From positions 2,959,815 to 2,977,020 of the forward strand of contig NC_090615.1 in NCBI RefSeq assembly GCF_004359215.1: a stretch of 17,206 nucleotides of DNA, written 5' to 3'. The stretch comes from Bremia lactucae. Its lineage: Eukaryota > Oomycota > Peronosporomycetes > Peronosporales > Peronosporaceae. This document shows positions 1 to 7,470 of this stretch, piece after piece. The number at the start of each line of letters is the position of its first letter. The first letter of the stretch is position 1. Under the pieces are notes generated by a model. The model saw only the letters and a program-made list of their open reading frames with translations. It was not told the origin of the DNA and made no database searches. The position numbers were made by a program, and so were the translations under genes.

Positions 1-310
1 ACGATGGAAGAGGCAATCCAAATTGCTTTAGTTGAGGAGCAATTCTACAACAGTGCCTCGGCGACAGCTTGAGTAGCCGTCGGCCGAGAGGTCAGATGCC
101 ACTCCCATGGAGTTGGGCACTGCAGACGCTGTCTGCTATAAATGCGGCAAGCGCGGCCATATGGTGGCTCGCTGCTATGCCAGGGTCCCTGCTGGGGCAA
201 AGATGCCCAGCAAGAGGACTCCCTTTCCAAAGAGCGATGGCAAGAACCAGCGTGCGAGACGCATGAGTTCTGCATCTACCACCGATGGGTCGGGAAATAC
301 AGGAGCACAG
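1..310 (+). pseudogene. gag: gag C-terminus with CCHC zinc knuckle (gypsy 1)
   Basis: Positions 1-69 read EEAIQIALVEEQ, the usual end of the oomycete gypsy capsid domain. The frame then meets TGA at 70-72, where related proteins have Trp (TGG). After two frame changes the frame from 107 carries an intact zinc knuckle, CYKCGKRGHMVARC (C-x2-C-x4-H-x4-C, about 134-175), the nucleocapsid motif that binds RNA during packaging. A basic tail with KR and R runs follows. The upstream capsid is outside the window. The zinc knuckle is certain; the exact frame joins are inferred. Confidence 0.88.
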
Positions 311-422
311 TAGGGGCGGGATGCCCTACAGACGCGGACTCTGAAGCTACCCCTGAGTACAGAGTTGTGGAAAAAATGGGTAGCATAGTCCCTAAGGTCT
401 CGAAATTCGGACCTCAACCCTG

Positions 423-819
423 CTGGTCTATAGCGCTCAAGTACGAGGCTATAACCAGGTGATGACTCTCCTGATAGATTCGGGTGCATCACAAAATTTT
501 GTAAAACTCGCGGCTCTAAGAAAGAGACCGGCGATGTTTGAATCGCTTTGCCAGGATGGCAAGCGAGAAGAGGCGACCGTTCGTTTAGCAAACGGCGCGC
601 TCGATAAGTCTGAGGGAGTTCAGGTAGAACTCGCCTTCAGCTTTAGTGTGACTTCTCTTGTATAAAGAGAAGTACACAGTGCTAGGTATGGAAAGTCCGT
701 ATGACCTCATTCTAGGCATGCGATGGCTGGCAAAACACCAACTGGCGTACACGCACAGTTGCAAACTCTACACGGGACACCGGAAAGGATGTGCTCTAGT
801 GAGAGGCGTATGCAATTGA
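423..819 (+). pseudogene. retropepsin-like aspartic protease (gypsy 1)
   Basis: The active-site motif LIDSGASQNFV (DSGA at 477-488) has the catalytic Asp intact. The frame continues through RLANGA and ends at TAA 663-665. The second half of the fold resumes in another frame from 661 (VLGMESPYDLILGMRWLAKHQ). It includes the ILGM strand that follows the flap in gypsy proteases, and stops at TGA 817-819. One frameshift near 660 therefore separates the two halves. In a live element the enzyme cuts the Gag-Pol polyprotein in the virus-like particle. The catalytic residue survives here but the chain cannot be made in one piece. Confidence 0.88.
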
Positions 820-823
820 TGTC

Positions 824-1345
824 GTGTCGAACACAGTTGAGGATGCGTTGACGGGATGTCAAACGTCACCAATTCCTACCCAGCTCGTGGAGACTGGGGT
901 AGTGAATAAAGCAATGACAAGTAGTCATGTGTCCCATAGTCCTGCACAGAGCCGAGAGCCTGTGGCAGTAGACAGCAAGCTGACAGGAAGTCAAGCGTCG
1001 CATGAACCGGCACAGTGCCGAGAGCCTGGTGTGGCCAGGAGATCAACGGCACCCGCATCCCAGTCAAAGGTCGTGGTGACTCGAAGAACGAGTACCCAAC
1101 AGATTGTGACAATCAAAGACCCGTCTAAAGGAGTGACCTTTGGATCAGTCCCTAATAGCAAGGACAGGCCTTCGAACGAGGTGTTCGAGGCCGTCAAACT
1201 ACAAAATTGCGGAGGCATTGTAAGTTGATGTACCCCGGCAGCTCTCAAATTCTTCCGAGGAAATAGTAAATCTCCCGGAGATGTCGTGAGATCGGTTCCT
1301 GCCGAATCAAAGGAAGGAAAATCTCAAAATAGTAATACCAGTTCC
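824..1345 (+). pseudogene. protease-RT linker of gypsy 1 pol
   Basis: A 134-codon open stretch (824-1228) lies between protease and RT. It is rich in Ser, Thr, Pro, Gln and Val, has no recognisable fold, and contains a three-unit repeat (separate entry). Oomycete gypsy pols normally have a poorly conserved spacer here, so I read it as the linker and not as a separate gene. From 1286 another open stretch of 87 codons continues toward RT and overlaps it. No catalytic motif is visible. Confidence 0.6.
848..1045 (+). repeat. 3 x 66-bp (22-residue) tandem repeat in gypsy 1 linker
   Basis: Three head-to-tail units of exactly 66 bp (848-913, 914-979, 980-1045) encode 22-residue units starting LTGCQTS, MTSSHVS and LTGSQAS. 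Units 2 and 3 are closest: both contain SH-x-PAQ-x-REP. Unit 1 is more diverged. The repeat keeps the reading frame, so it probably arose while the linker was still coding. Confidence 0.75.
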
Positions 1346-2105
1346 AGAAGAGAACTTGGTGGACTGTTCCTCGTCGTCCACAATGGACGAGAGCGTCCTA
1401 GAAACGGACAAAAGAAACGGCTGGTTGCTCAAGGCTGGGATGTCGTTAGAAACAGTCTGTTCTTTGAGGTTCTGTGGAAGCATCGCGACGTGTTCCAAGA
1501 AGAAGTGCCGAGCCGCCTACCTGTAGAAGGGGCATCGGGCACGAAATAGACCTCGAGCCTGGCACCAAGTATTGTGTGACCAGGCTATGGCCGTTGACGA
1601 AAGAACAAGTCGATTATTCGATGAGTTTAACGACAAGCGAGCCAAGGCGGGACATGTGCGTGAGAGCAAATCGCCTCACTCCAGCCCGACCTATGTAGCC
1701 AAAACAGCTGTAAGTACCCCAAGCGGTATGCTTTTGGAGTTGCTTGTGATTCGCCAAGGTTTAAAAAACGCATCAGCGACATTCAATCGGGTGGTGGCTT
1801 ACGTGATGCGTCAGCACCGTGCCTACGCGCCCCATTACTTTGACGATGTATTGGTGCATATTAGGGCCGAGGACGGGTTAAGCGCAATAGAGTCGCCCAA
1901 GCGTCATTTAGACGCTGTGTTTCAGACTTTAGAGGACGCCCAATTATACATCAACTTGCAAAAGTGCGTCATAGGGGTCCCTGAGATACCTGTGCTGGGT
2001 TACATCATAGGTATATATGGTGTACATGCAGACCCAGACAAGGTAAAATCAGTAAAGGAATGGCCAATCTCACGGCATGTGAAGGATTTTTGCGCCTATT
2101 CCTAG
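1346..2105 (+). pseudogene. reverse transcriptase with internal deletion (gypsy 1)
   Basis: The conserved approach to RT is visible across several frames: WKHRDVFQEEVPSRLP (about 1477-1524), HEIDLEPGTKYCVTR (about 1536-1581), then KAGHVRESKSPHSSPTYV (about 1644-1698). The frame from 1572 continues into TAVSTPSGM, QGLKNASATFNR and the catalytic box YFDD (about 1837-1848), then the thumb and connection, ending at TAG 2103-2105. Between SPTYVAK (about 1703) and TAVSTPSGM the part of the palm that normally holds the first catalytic Asp (the ALDL.DGYYQ block, some 60 residues in relatives) is missing with no frame break. That estimate is from memory of the family. The enzyme would be inactive even without the stops. 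Confidence 0.9.
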
Positions 2106-2655
2106 AGCTCGCTAATTACTTGCATAAATATAGCAAGAATTATGCTGAGCAAATTAAATAATTATCTGACCTCCTTAAAAAGGACGCAGAATGGATTTAC
2201 TTAAAAGAACAGGATTATGCGCTCACATCAGTGAAGCAATCTCTTGTAGTGGCACCGGTCTTGGCATTGCCAGACGCGGGTAAGCCCTTTAGCGTCGTCC
2301 GCGATGCAAGCAATTTTGCAATCGGCAGCGCGCTCATGCAAAAGGATGACGACGACGTTGACCGCGTCATCTCTTATCAGTCCCAGCTATTAAAAGCCGC
2401 GAAACAGAATTACCCCGTGCATGACAAAGAGCTACTTTCAAAAAATATGCTCTTGTCAAGTTTCGTGTGCACCTACTGGGCACCGAACCATTTGTGCTTT
2501 AAACGGATCACGCATCACTGCGGACCGCAATAAACTCACCACACCTCTCGCCTAGAATGGCAAGATGGCTCACATTCTTCTCTAAACTTAATTTCAAAGT
2601 TGAATACAAGCCGGGTAAATCGAATGTCTTGGCTGACGCTTTATCGCGCAGACCA
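2093..2655 (+). pseudogene. RT connection and RNase H domain (gypsy 1)
   Basis: From 2093 a frame reads LANYLHKYSKNYAE, meets TAA at 2159-2161, and continues through SDLLKKDAEW, VAPVLALP and the RNase H start SVVRDASNFAIGSALMQ (catalytic Asp in DAS, about 2302-2310). PVHDKELL follows. At the six-A run 2440-2445 the frame slips by one base. The correct reading (KYALVKFRVHLLGTEPFVL) resumes in the next frame, hits TAA where relatives have Tyr before TDHASLRTA, and ends in YKPGKSNVLADALSRRP (about 2606-2656). RNase H removes RNA from the RNA-DNA hybrid during reverse transcription. Both breaks are visible directly. Confidence 0.9.
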
Positions 2656-3790
2656 AACTTCGAGGTAAGACACCAGGAAAGTGTGTCTAATGCTAAAGCA
2701 CAATTTCAGCCGTCAACGTTGGCAGCCAGGAAGGCATATCACGTGACGAGATCAGTCGCCTCTGAAATGAAAGAGAGCTACAGTCAGGACGACCATTGTC
2801 GCCTGCTGTTGGATCACTTTGGTGAACGAAAGGTTTCCCTTCCGCCGCACCTGAAAGCTAAGCTCAATCGCTTTAGCTACAGAAATGGCATGTTATGGCA
2901 TCAGCTGTTCCCTTGTGATCCCTTGAGATTCTATTTGCCTCATGGCACAGATCTCAAGCTGATGATATTTCACGAGCTCCATGATGCGTCATCTAGTGGA
3001 CACCTGGGCCGTGAAAAGACATTCTTCCGAGTGCCAGAAGAATTTCGGTGGCCACCTATATAAATGGGTGGCCAAATATTCGCTCTTGCGAACACTGTCA
3101 GCGCAATAAGCCTGCACCGTCCAGCAGTGCGCCACTGAAGCCGCTATCGATTCCAACGGATTGTTGGAAGTTAGTAGGTCTAGAATTTATGTTTGGCATG
3201 CTGCCCGATCATTATAAGAATCGAACGGGGCTAGTCGTCGTTGTAGACAGACTGAGCAAAATGGTGCATTAAGCACCATGTAAAACATCGAATACAGGCA
3301 AGGAGGCAGCTCTCTTGTTCCTGGACCATGTTTACCGACCACACGGGATGCCCGAGTCCATAGGATCGGACCGGGATCCACGTTTTACGTCTGGTTTTTG
3401 GCAACATGTATTCGAGCTGCTAGGTAGCAAGCTACACATGTCGACCGCAGATCATCCCCAGACCGATGGCCAAACAGAACGTGCCAATCGGGTCGTGGAT
3501 GTCTTACGCACTATAGCAACTCCTAAAAAGTGGAGCAAGTGATTGCCATTTGTGGAGTTCGCTAAGAATAACAGCGTCCACGCCAGTACGGGTGAGACAC
3601 CGTTTTATATTAACGGACTGCGCCATCCTCGGACGCCAGTCTCGTTTGTGCGCAGCCCGAGTCTTAGTGGGGGAGGGCCCCTCACTATGCTCGGTGCGAA
3701 AGAGGGACATAGTTTCGTCAATATGACGATGACCCGCGAGGGTATCATCTCAACGACAGAAACTTGCCCTAGTGACCCTGCCAGTTTAGC
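2656..3790 (+). pseudogene. integrase: zinc-binding and catalytic core (gypsy 1)
   Basis: The H2C2 zinc-binding region is split. FHELHDASSSGHLGREKTFF (about 2968-3030) lies in one frame and RSCEHCQR (about 3081-3104) in another, with two slips between 3055 and 3075. In the core, the second Asp (SDRDPRF, 3369-3371) and the Glu (QTDGQTER, 3477-3479) are intact with 35 residues between them, the classic D,D(35)E spacing. The first Asp is replaced by Glu (GLEFMFG, codon GAA 3183-3185; relatives have MDFVFG). In-frame stops lie at 3270-3272 (after KMVH) and 3540-3542 (before LPFVEF). The downstream NNSVHAS and FYINGLRHPR motifs are present. Integrase joins element cDNA to the host chromosome; this copy lacks a key metal ligand. 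Confidence 0.92.
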
Positions 3791-3843
3791 TGTGGTCAAT
3801 AAAAATGCGTCTTATAACCGACCTTATCAGCGGTATCATATGG

Positions 3844-4236
3844 GAGTTTGATGCTAAAAGCGTGAGCGAAGCTCAACGCTTTGTGGATGAGTGATTAGCC
3901 ATCACACTTAAAGTCCGTGCCGCAATGGCAAGCGCATAGGACAAGCAAAACGAATATGCGGACCGAAATGGTCGCAAAAATAATGAACGCTTTAGAGTGG
4001 GTGAAAAAGTACTATTAAGTACTGCTACCCTACCCAAGAATGCAATTTCTGTACTACCTGGAGGTACTACGAAGTTGTTGCCGCGTTTCATTGAGCCCTT
4101 TACGGTGATAGAAGAGGTTGGAGACATATATTATAGGCTCACCCTTCCCCCGTATATGAAGACACACCCCGTATCTTATGTGAGTCGTCTAAAACGGTAT
4201 GTAGACCCAATGAGTCACATACTCCCATCCGTCTAA
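3844..4236 (+). pseudogene. integrase C-terminal region of gypsy 1 pol
   Basis: One frame from about 3844 reads SVSEAQRFVDE, TGA (3892-3894, relatives Arg), VRAAMASA, TAG (3937-3939, relatives Gln), DKQNEYADRNGR, FRVGEKVLLST, LPGGTTKLLPRFIEPFTV, YRLTLPPYMKTHPVSYVSRLKRY, and a stop at 4234-4236. The VGEKVLL, LLPRFIGPF and THPVFYVxRLKRY type blocks are the GPY/F-like module that follows the integrase core in gypsy elements. Both internal stops can be explained by single C-to-T changes (CGA to TGA, CAG to TAG). Confidence 0.9.
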
Positions 4237-4815
4237 GGAGTCCGATGGTGACGCCGACTGTGAGTCGAGCGCCGTTCGGGTGAGGGAGACGGAGACGGAG
4301 AAAGCGAAAACTATCAGCCGACTGACTCCTCCCTTCACGAACAGTACTCGGACAGCGAGGGACCCTACGCGAGTAACGCAGATCCCTCAGCATTATTCTC
4401 TTCAGAAGGCCCAAGCGAGTCTTCAGGCGTTCATAACTCTGACGATCCTTTGCTCTGACATCCTGAAGATACGAGGTCAGCCGTAAGACTTGACCCTCGA
4501 GATCCACAATACATTGTTCGGCAGCGCCTACCATCTGCAATGAACGGACAAAGGCAAGGCACCCGCGAGAGGTGGGAGAGATCGTCACTCCTATCGGGCG
4601 CCGCCTGGACTGATAGATGCGGGTAGGAATCAACGCTTCCTTGTTAAAAGGTTGCTTGCTACCGCTCCGTAAGGCAAAGGTATCAGATCCTCGTCTGATG
4701 GAAAGGTTACCCAAAGAGTTTCGACTATTGGGATCCGATCGATACCCTACGTATTGATGTGCCCGGCTTGGTGGCTGTCTATGAAAAGAAGCACCAGCTG
4801 AGACCTCTTCGCTAG
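4237..4815 (+). pseudogene. pol C-terminus with chromodomain (gypsy 1)
   Basis: After an acidic, Ser-rich stretch (for example EQYSDSEGPYASNADPS, about 4339-4389) the sense strand encodes a chromodomain in broken frames. NQRFLVKRLLATAP (about 4627-4668) is in one frame. YQILV, TGA (4696-4698), WKGYPKSFDYWDP and IDVPGLVAVYEKKHQL (4681-4800) are in another, ending at TAG 4813-4815. The Y..LV.WKGY...YWDP pattern is the chromodomain core that binds methylated histone H3 and steers chromovirus integration to heterochromatin. The stop inside the core replaces the residue before Trp, where relatives have Lys or Arg. Seen directly; the targeting role is family knowledge. Confidence 0.82.
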
Positions 4816-5740
4816 TCTCAGACGAACTAGCAGAATCAGCGTTGTGAGAAGAAACAGGGGGTACAGTACCGCCCATGATTTCTTTCACACGCAAGCGGAC
4901 AAAATTAATTCGTTGCGACCGCTGTTTCATCGCATCGGAATGCGGATGAATGCGGCGCAAGAATTCCGCCTCGTATTGGTCGGGCGTTTCATTTGAACGT
5001 AATACGACCGGGATAGGGAAAATACGATTAAGGGATTTTCTCTGAGCCCTCCATGATTCAAAGACGCCATAATAAAATGTGCGTCTAGAAGAGCGCGCTC
5101 TAGGAGCGACGCTCATGGCCCGTCTAAACGAGGCCATTTAGATGGAGAGGGCATCAGTGATATGCCACCCGTCACATAGCCCCGTTCTAAACGACTGGCT
5201 TGTGTGACACCGACTGAGCACGTTCACGTGTCGTCGGCGGAGCTTTAGCTTCCGAATCCTCTATGTCAGAACCATTATGGATTATGGTCTGAGCATAAGG
5301 CGTTGTGGTTATACCCAACGGAGAAGTGGATGCGCCTTTATGGGCAGCGCTCTCATTACCTGTCGCTGCGCTTTCCAGCGCAGACGACGAGACAGCATTC
5401 GTAAATGTTGCTGTCTCCATGTTGTGAGCCATGAGAGAAGTTTGGATGGGCAATAATGCGCCATCATCCTTCCTCATGAGCTCGTTTTCCGCATCAATAC
5501 TATGAGGCGACGGCAACGGTGTCGACTCATTAAAGTCGACAATGAGCGACGGATCAACATCCTTACTGTTAAATGGGATGGATCCTTTAGCCCTGTTAAC
5601 GTGACAGCCGCAGTGGCTGTCTGCGTTTCGATTAAGGCATTGGACGCTGCCGGCGTGTTAACGCGGCGCGTGCGCTTAGTGCGAGGTTGAGTGGGCGTCT
5701 TCGCAGACGACCCACCAATGTGGTTCCTTTTCGGTGGCAT
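4816..5740 (-). pseudogene. antisense ORF convergent with pol in gypsy 1; function unknown
   Basis: On the minus strand a protein-like frame starts MPPKRNHIGGSS at 5740, with a basic KRTRR patch. A slip near 5570 moves it to the frame reading DFNESTPLPSPHSID and on to 5187 (Ser/Thr/Ala-rich). A further break and stop lie between 5187 and 5137. It resumes at MASFRRAMSVAPRARSS (5137) with a less repetitive basic region (FESWRAQRKSLNRIFPIPVV, RINFVRLRVKEIMG). This last frame stays open to 4139 and overlaps the pol chromodomain. I recognise no domain, no signal peptide and no membrane segment. Plant Tat and Grande-type gypsy elements carry unrelated antisense ORFs at the same place, so an element-encoded extra gene is plausible. 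A Gag-like protein or a chance open frame are the alternatives. Confidence 0.55.
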
Positions 5741-5860
5741 CTTTGGCGCTGTGTATGATAACGCTGGTCGCTAGAGTGAATGAGAGAACTAGCGGCGCTT
5801 TAAGCAGCTCGCAGTTCCTCCTTCCTCTTTGACCAATTTTTAAAATGTAAATTCGTTCTT

Positions 5861-5873
5861 AAAGGGGGGGGGG
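5861..5873 (+). promoter_or_regulatory. polypurine tract of gypsy 1
   Basis: AAA followed by ten G residues lies directly before the inferred 3' LTR start. In LTR elements this purine run survives RNase H and primes plus-strand DNA. The G run appears expanded and seems to have taken over the first bases of the LTR (GG where TG is expected before TAACGGG). Confidence 0.75.
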
Positions 5874-6413
5874 TAACGGGCTAAAGCCGCCATAATGTTA
5901 CGCAGTCCCCGTTAAGCACACTTGGCGTACTTAAGGGGATGGCCAATAACTTAAATAAAGTTAAGTTATTTATTAGACCCACCACTCGGGTGTGGTTCAC
6001 ATGTGTGACCAACCCTTGCAAATGTGATGCACATAGGTGCATTAACATTAGGAGGGATGACGCCTAGCGTCATTCGTTACGCGAGGTACCTAGAAATATA
6101 CGCTCGCAATACATATTAGCGTTATCTACAGAGATGACATTTTTGATTGGTAAAACTAGGTATTTATATTTTATGCGATTAAATAAAAATCAGTCTGAAA
6201 ACTACTTTCTACTTAGTACGTGCGCACGAGGAGCTGGATTACCGCTCCCGTGACGACACTTTACTGAAGTTCTTAGTTCGTTGGGTAAGGTCGCTAAGGC
6301 GCCTACCACAACTTCCTCATTGCACGCAAGACAAGCTGGTTTAACCGCTTCCTCGCTGTGCTAAGGTGTGTGTCTAAGTAGAACGTGGCCGCATTACGAC
6401 GTGCTCGCCTACA
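5872..6413 (+). repeat. 3' LTR of gypsy 1
   Basis: This is a non-coding stretch of about 540 bp between the polypurine tract and the sequence where the unrelated inverted-repeat element begins. It ends in CTACA, which mirrors the expected TGTA start (here GGTA). The body matches what I remember of Phytophthora gypsy LTRs (for example GATGACGCCTAGCGTCATTC and TATTTATATTTTATGCG). It contains two clean palindromes: 5945-5970 (stem AATAACTTAA/TTAAGTTATT, 6-nt loop) and 6057-6073 (ATGACGC-CTA-GCGTCAT). The AT-rich TATTTATATTTTA at about 6161 is a possible TATA region. The partner 5' LTR is outside the window, so the ends are inferred. Confidence 0.75.
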
Positions 6414-6745
6414 ATAACTATCAGCAAATGCACAGCTTTTTTAGCACAACAATCTTTTATGGCAAATGTCAAAAAGAAATTTTTATGTCATGCATTGAAA
6501 TTGTATAGTATCACAAAAGCTTTGCTCCCTGTAGATGATCCTTGCAGCAACATTTTAGCACCAACTAAGGGCAATCCCTGCAGTCATCGCATTCGTACAA
6601 TGTTATCACCTGGTGGTGGTTTGAAAAATCAAGTCATGGATTGAAATTCAATGTCAATTTCATGCATGACATAAATATCTTTTTGACATTTGTCCATACA
6701 TGATTATTGTGCTCTAGAAGGTTGTGCGTTTGCTGATAGTTATTG
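6412..6745. mobile_element. 334-bp element with long terminal inverted repeats (MITE-like)
   Basis: The left arm 6412-6503 (starting CAATAACTATCAGCAAATGC) is the inverted complement of the right arm 6655-6745, which ends GCTGATAGTTATTG. By eye about 85% of roughly 91 bp pair, including an unbroken CAAATGTCAAAAAGA and TTATGTCATGCAT. The spacer is about 151 bp. A 61-codon open frame inside (6459-6644) has no recognisable transposase motif. Long inverted termini without coding capacity suit a Mutator-like MITE or other foldback element. The first two bases overlap the gypsy LTR end (CA), so the true left boundary may lie on the far side of the gypsy element. Confidence 0.7.
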
Positions 6746-7274
6746 CTTTGGCTGAGATTTCGCTTTGCTCATCACATGCTTTTTAAGTAGTAGACAGACA
6801 CCAAGCGCGTCACCTGTTGAGACCTGAATCGATCGCTTCAAGACAGCATAGGCACCTGCAAAATGGTAAATAGGTTCCTGCTAAATCGGAAATAGGTTCA
6901 ATTAATTTCTTTGTCCTTATTTCGTTAGTATTAACTGGGGGGTACCTTTACTAAAAAGCTGAGGTACATAAACCGGCACCCCACGACTAAATTGCAGGCT
7001 GATCAAAGTTTTTTTTATATATGTAAAGGCCACGTCTCATTACATCAACCTCTACTAAATATCGCCGTTTGTTATGAGAAGCAAATGCGTCACCGTCCTT
7101 GGCGACGCATACTCGGTATATAAGGTAATTCCTTGCAATTAACTCTTTGTCCTGACTGGATAGTTATTTCCGGCAAGTTTAAGCAGTCCTAACTCGAACG
7201 CGGTAATGCCTTTCTGACTGTCTCCATAGGTCCGTAATAGTGCACATCCGATTCGGAATTTAATGTGCCACTAA
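6746..7274. other. unassigned spacer between gypsy 1 / TIR element and copia 1
   Basis: No coding pattern is recognised. It contains a 22-bp direct duplication (6856-6877 and 6878-6899, about 19 of 22 identical) and a small hairpin (7086-7111, ATGCGTC/GACGCAT stem). A TATATAA sits at about 7117-7123. It may be the 5' flank of gypsy 2, into which copia 1 would have inserted, but nothing in the sequence proves this. Confidence 0.4.
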
Positions 7275-7464
7275 TGAAACCACGCTGCTGTACATATGAA
7301 AGGGCGCGACTGATGGTGAAACACCGCAACCGCAGGTTATAGTGATTGAAGTGAAACCTACGCAGAAAGATGGAAGGTAACAGACACCAAAAGTAGCTAG
7401 ATAAATAACGGCACGTTCATTTAGTTCTCAACTTTCTATCCACTTCAACAGCTACAAACTAACA
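7275..7464 (+). repeat. 5' LTR of copia 1
   Basis: The start TGAA (7275) and the block TGAAAGGGCGCG (7297) match the 3' LTR at 11724 and 11745, with nearly the same spacing (22 and 21 bp). Shared blocks include CAGGTTATAG, CAGACACCAAA, GTAGCTAGATAA, CTCAACTTTC and ATCCACTTCAA. It ends CTAACA just before GGTTATATG, which may be a decayed tRNA primer site; I cannot match it to a specific tRNA. Confidence 0.82.
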
Positions 7465-7470
7465 GGTTAT

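Larger units (their letters stand above)
1..6413 (+). mobile_element. Ty3/gypsy LTR retrotransposon 1, 5'-truncated by window edge, degenerate
   Basis: Domain order is gag zinc knuckle, aspartic protease, RT, RNase H, integrase, chromodomain. Protease-RT-RNase H-integrase order is diagnostic of Ty3/gypsy (Metaviridae), and a terminal chromodomain points to the chromovirus-like branch. A polypurine tract and a 3' LTR close the element at about 6413. The 5' LTR and most of gag lie to the left of the window. The coding region carries many stops and frameshifts, so the copy is not autonomous. The wording of RT and integrase and of the LTR is what I recognise from oomycete (Phytophthora or downy mildew) gypsy elements; this is recognition, not a search result. 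An extra convergent antisense frame sits between pol and the LTR. Confidence 0.92.

Noticed and set aside
4280..4486. Plus-strand 68-codon frame after pol as a separate gene
   Set aside because: It is one of the broken frames of the acidic spacer before the chromodomain, not an independent gene.
4139..5740. Antisense ORF as a secreted RxLR-type effector
   Set aside because: No signal peptide at MPPKRN or MASFRR, and no RxLR-EER arrangement; FLRRIH is not in the right context.
6459..6644. 61-codon frame inside the inverted-repeat element as a transposase piece
   Set aside because: No catalytic or zinc motif; it starts within the inverted arm and its length is within chance.
6856..6899. 22-bp double repeat as a CRISPR-like or regulatory array
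   Set aside because: Only two adjacent imperfect copies, no spacers, and the surroundings look eukaryotic.
7086..7123. Hairpin followed by TATATAA as a host gene promoter
   Set aside because: No gene follows before the copia LTR; the hairpin is short and has a mismatch.
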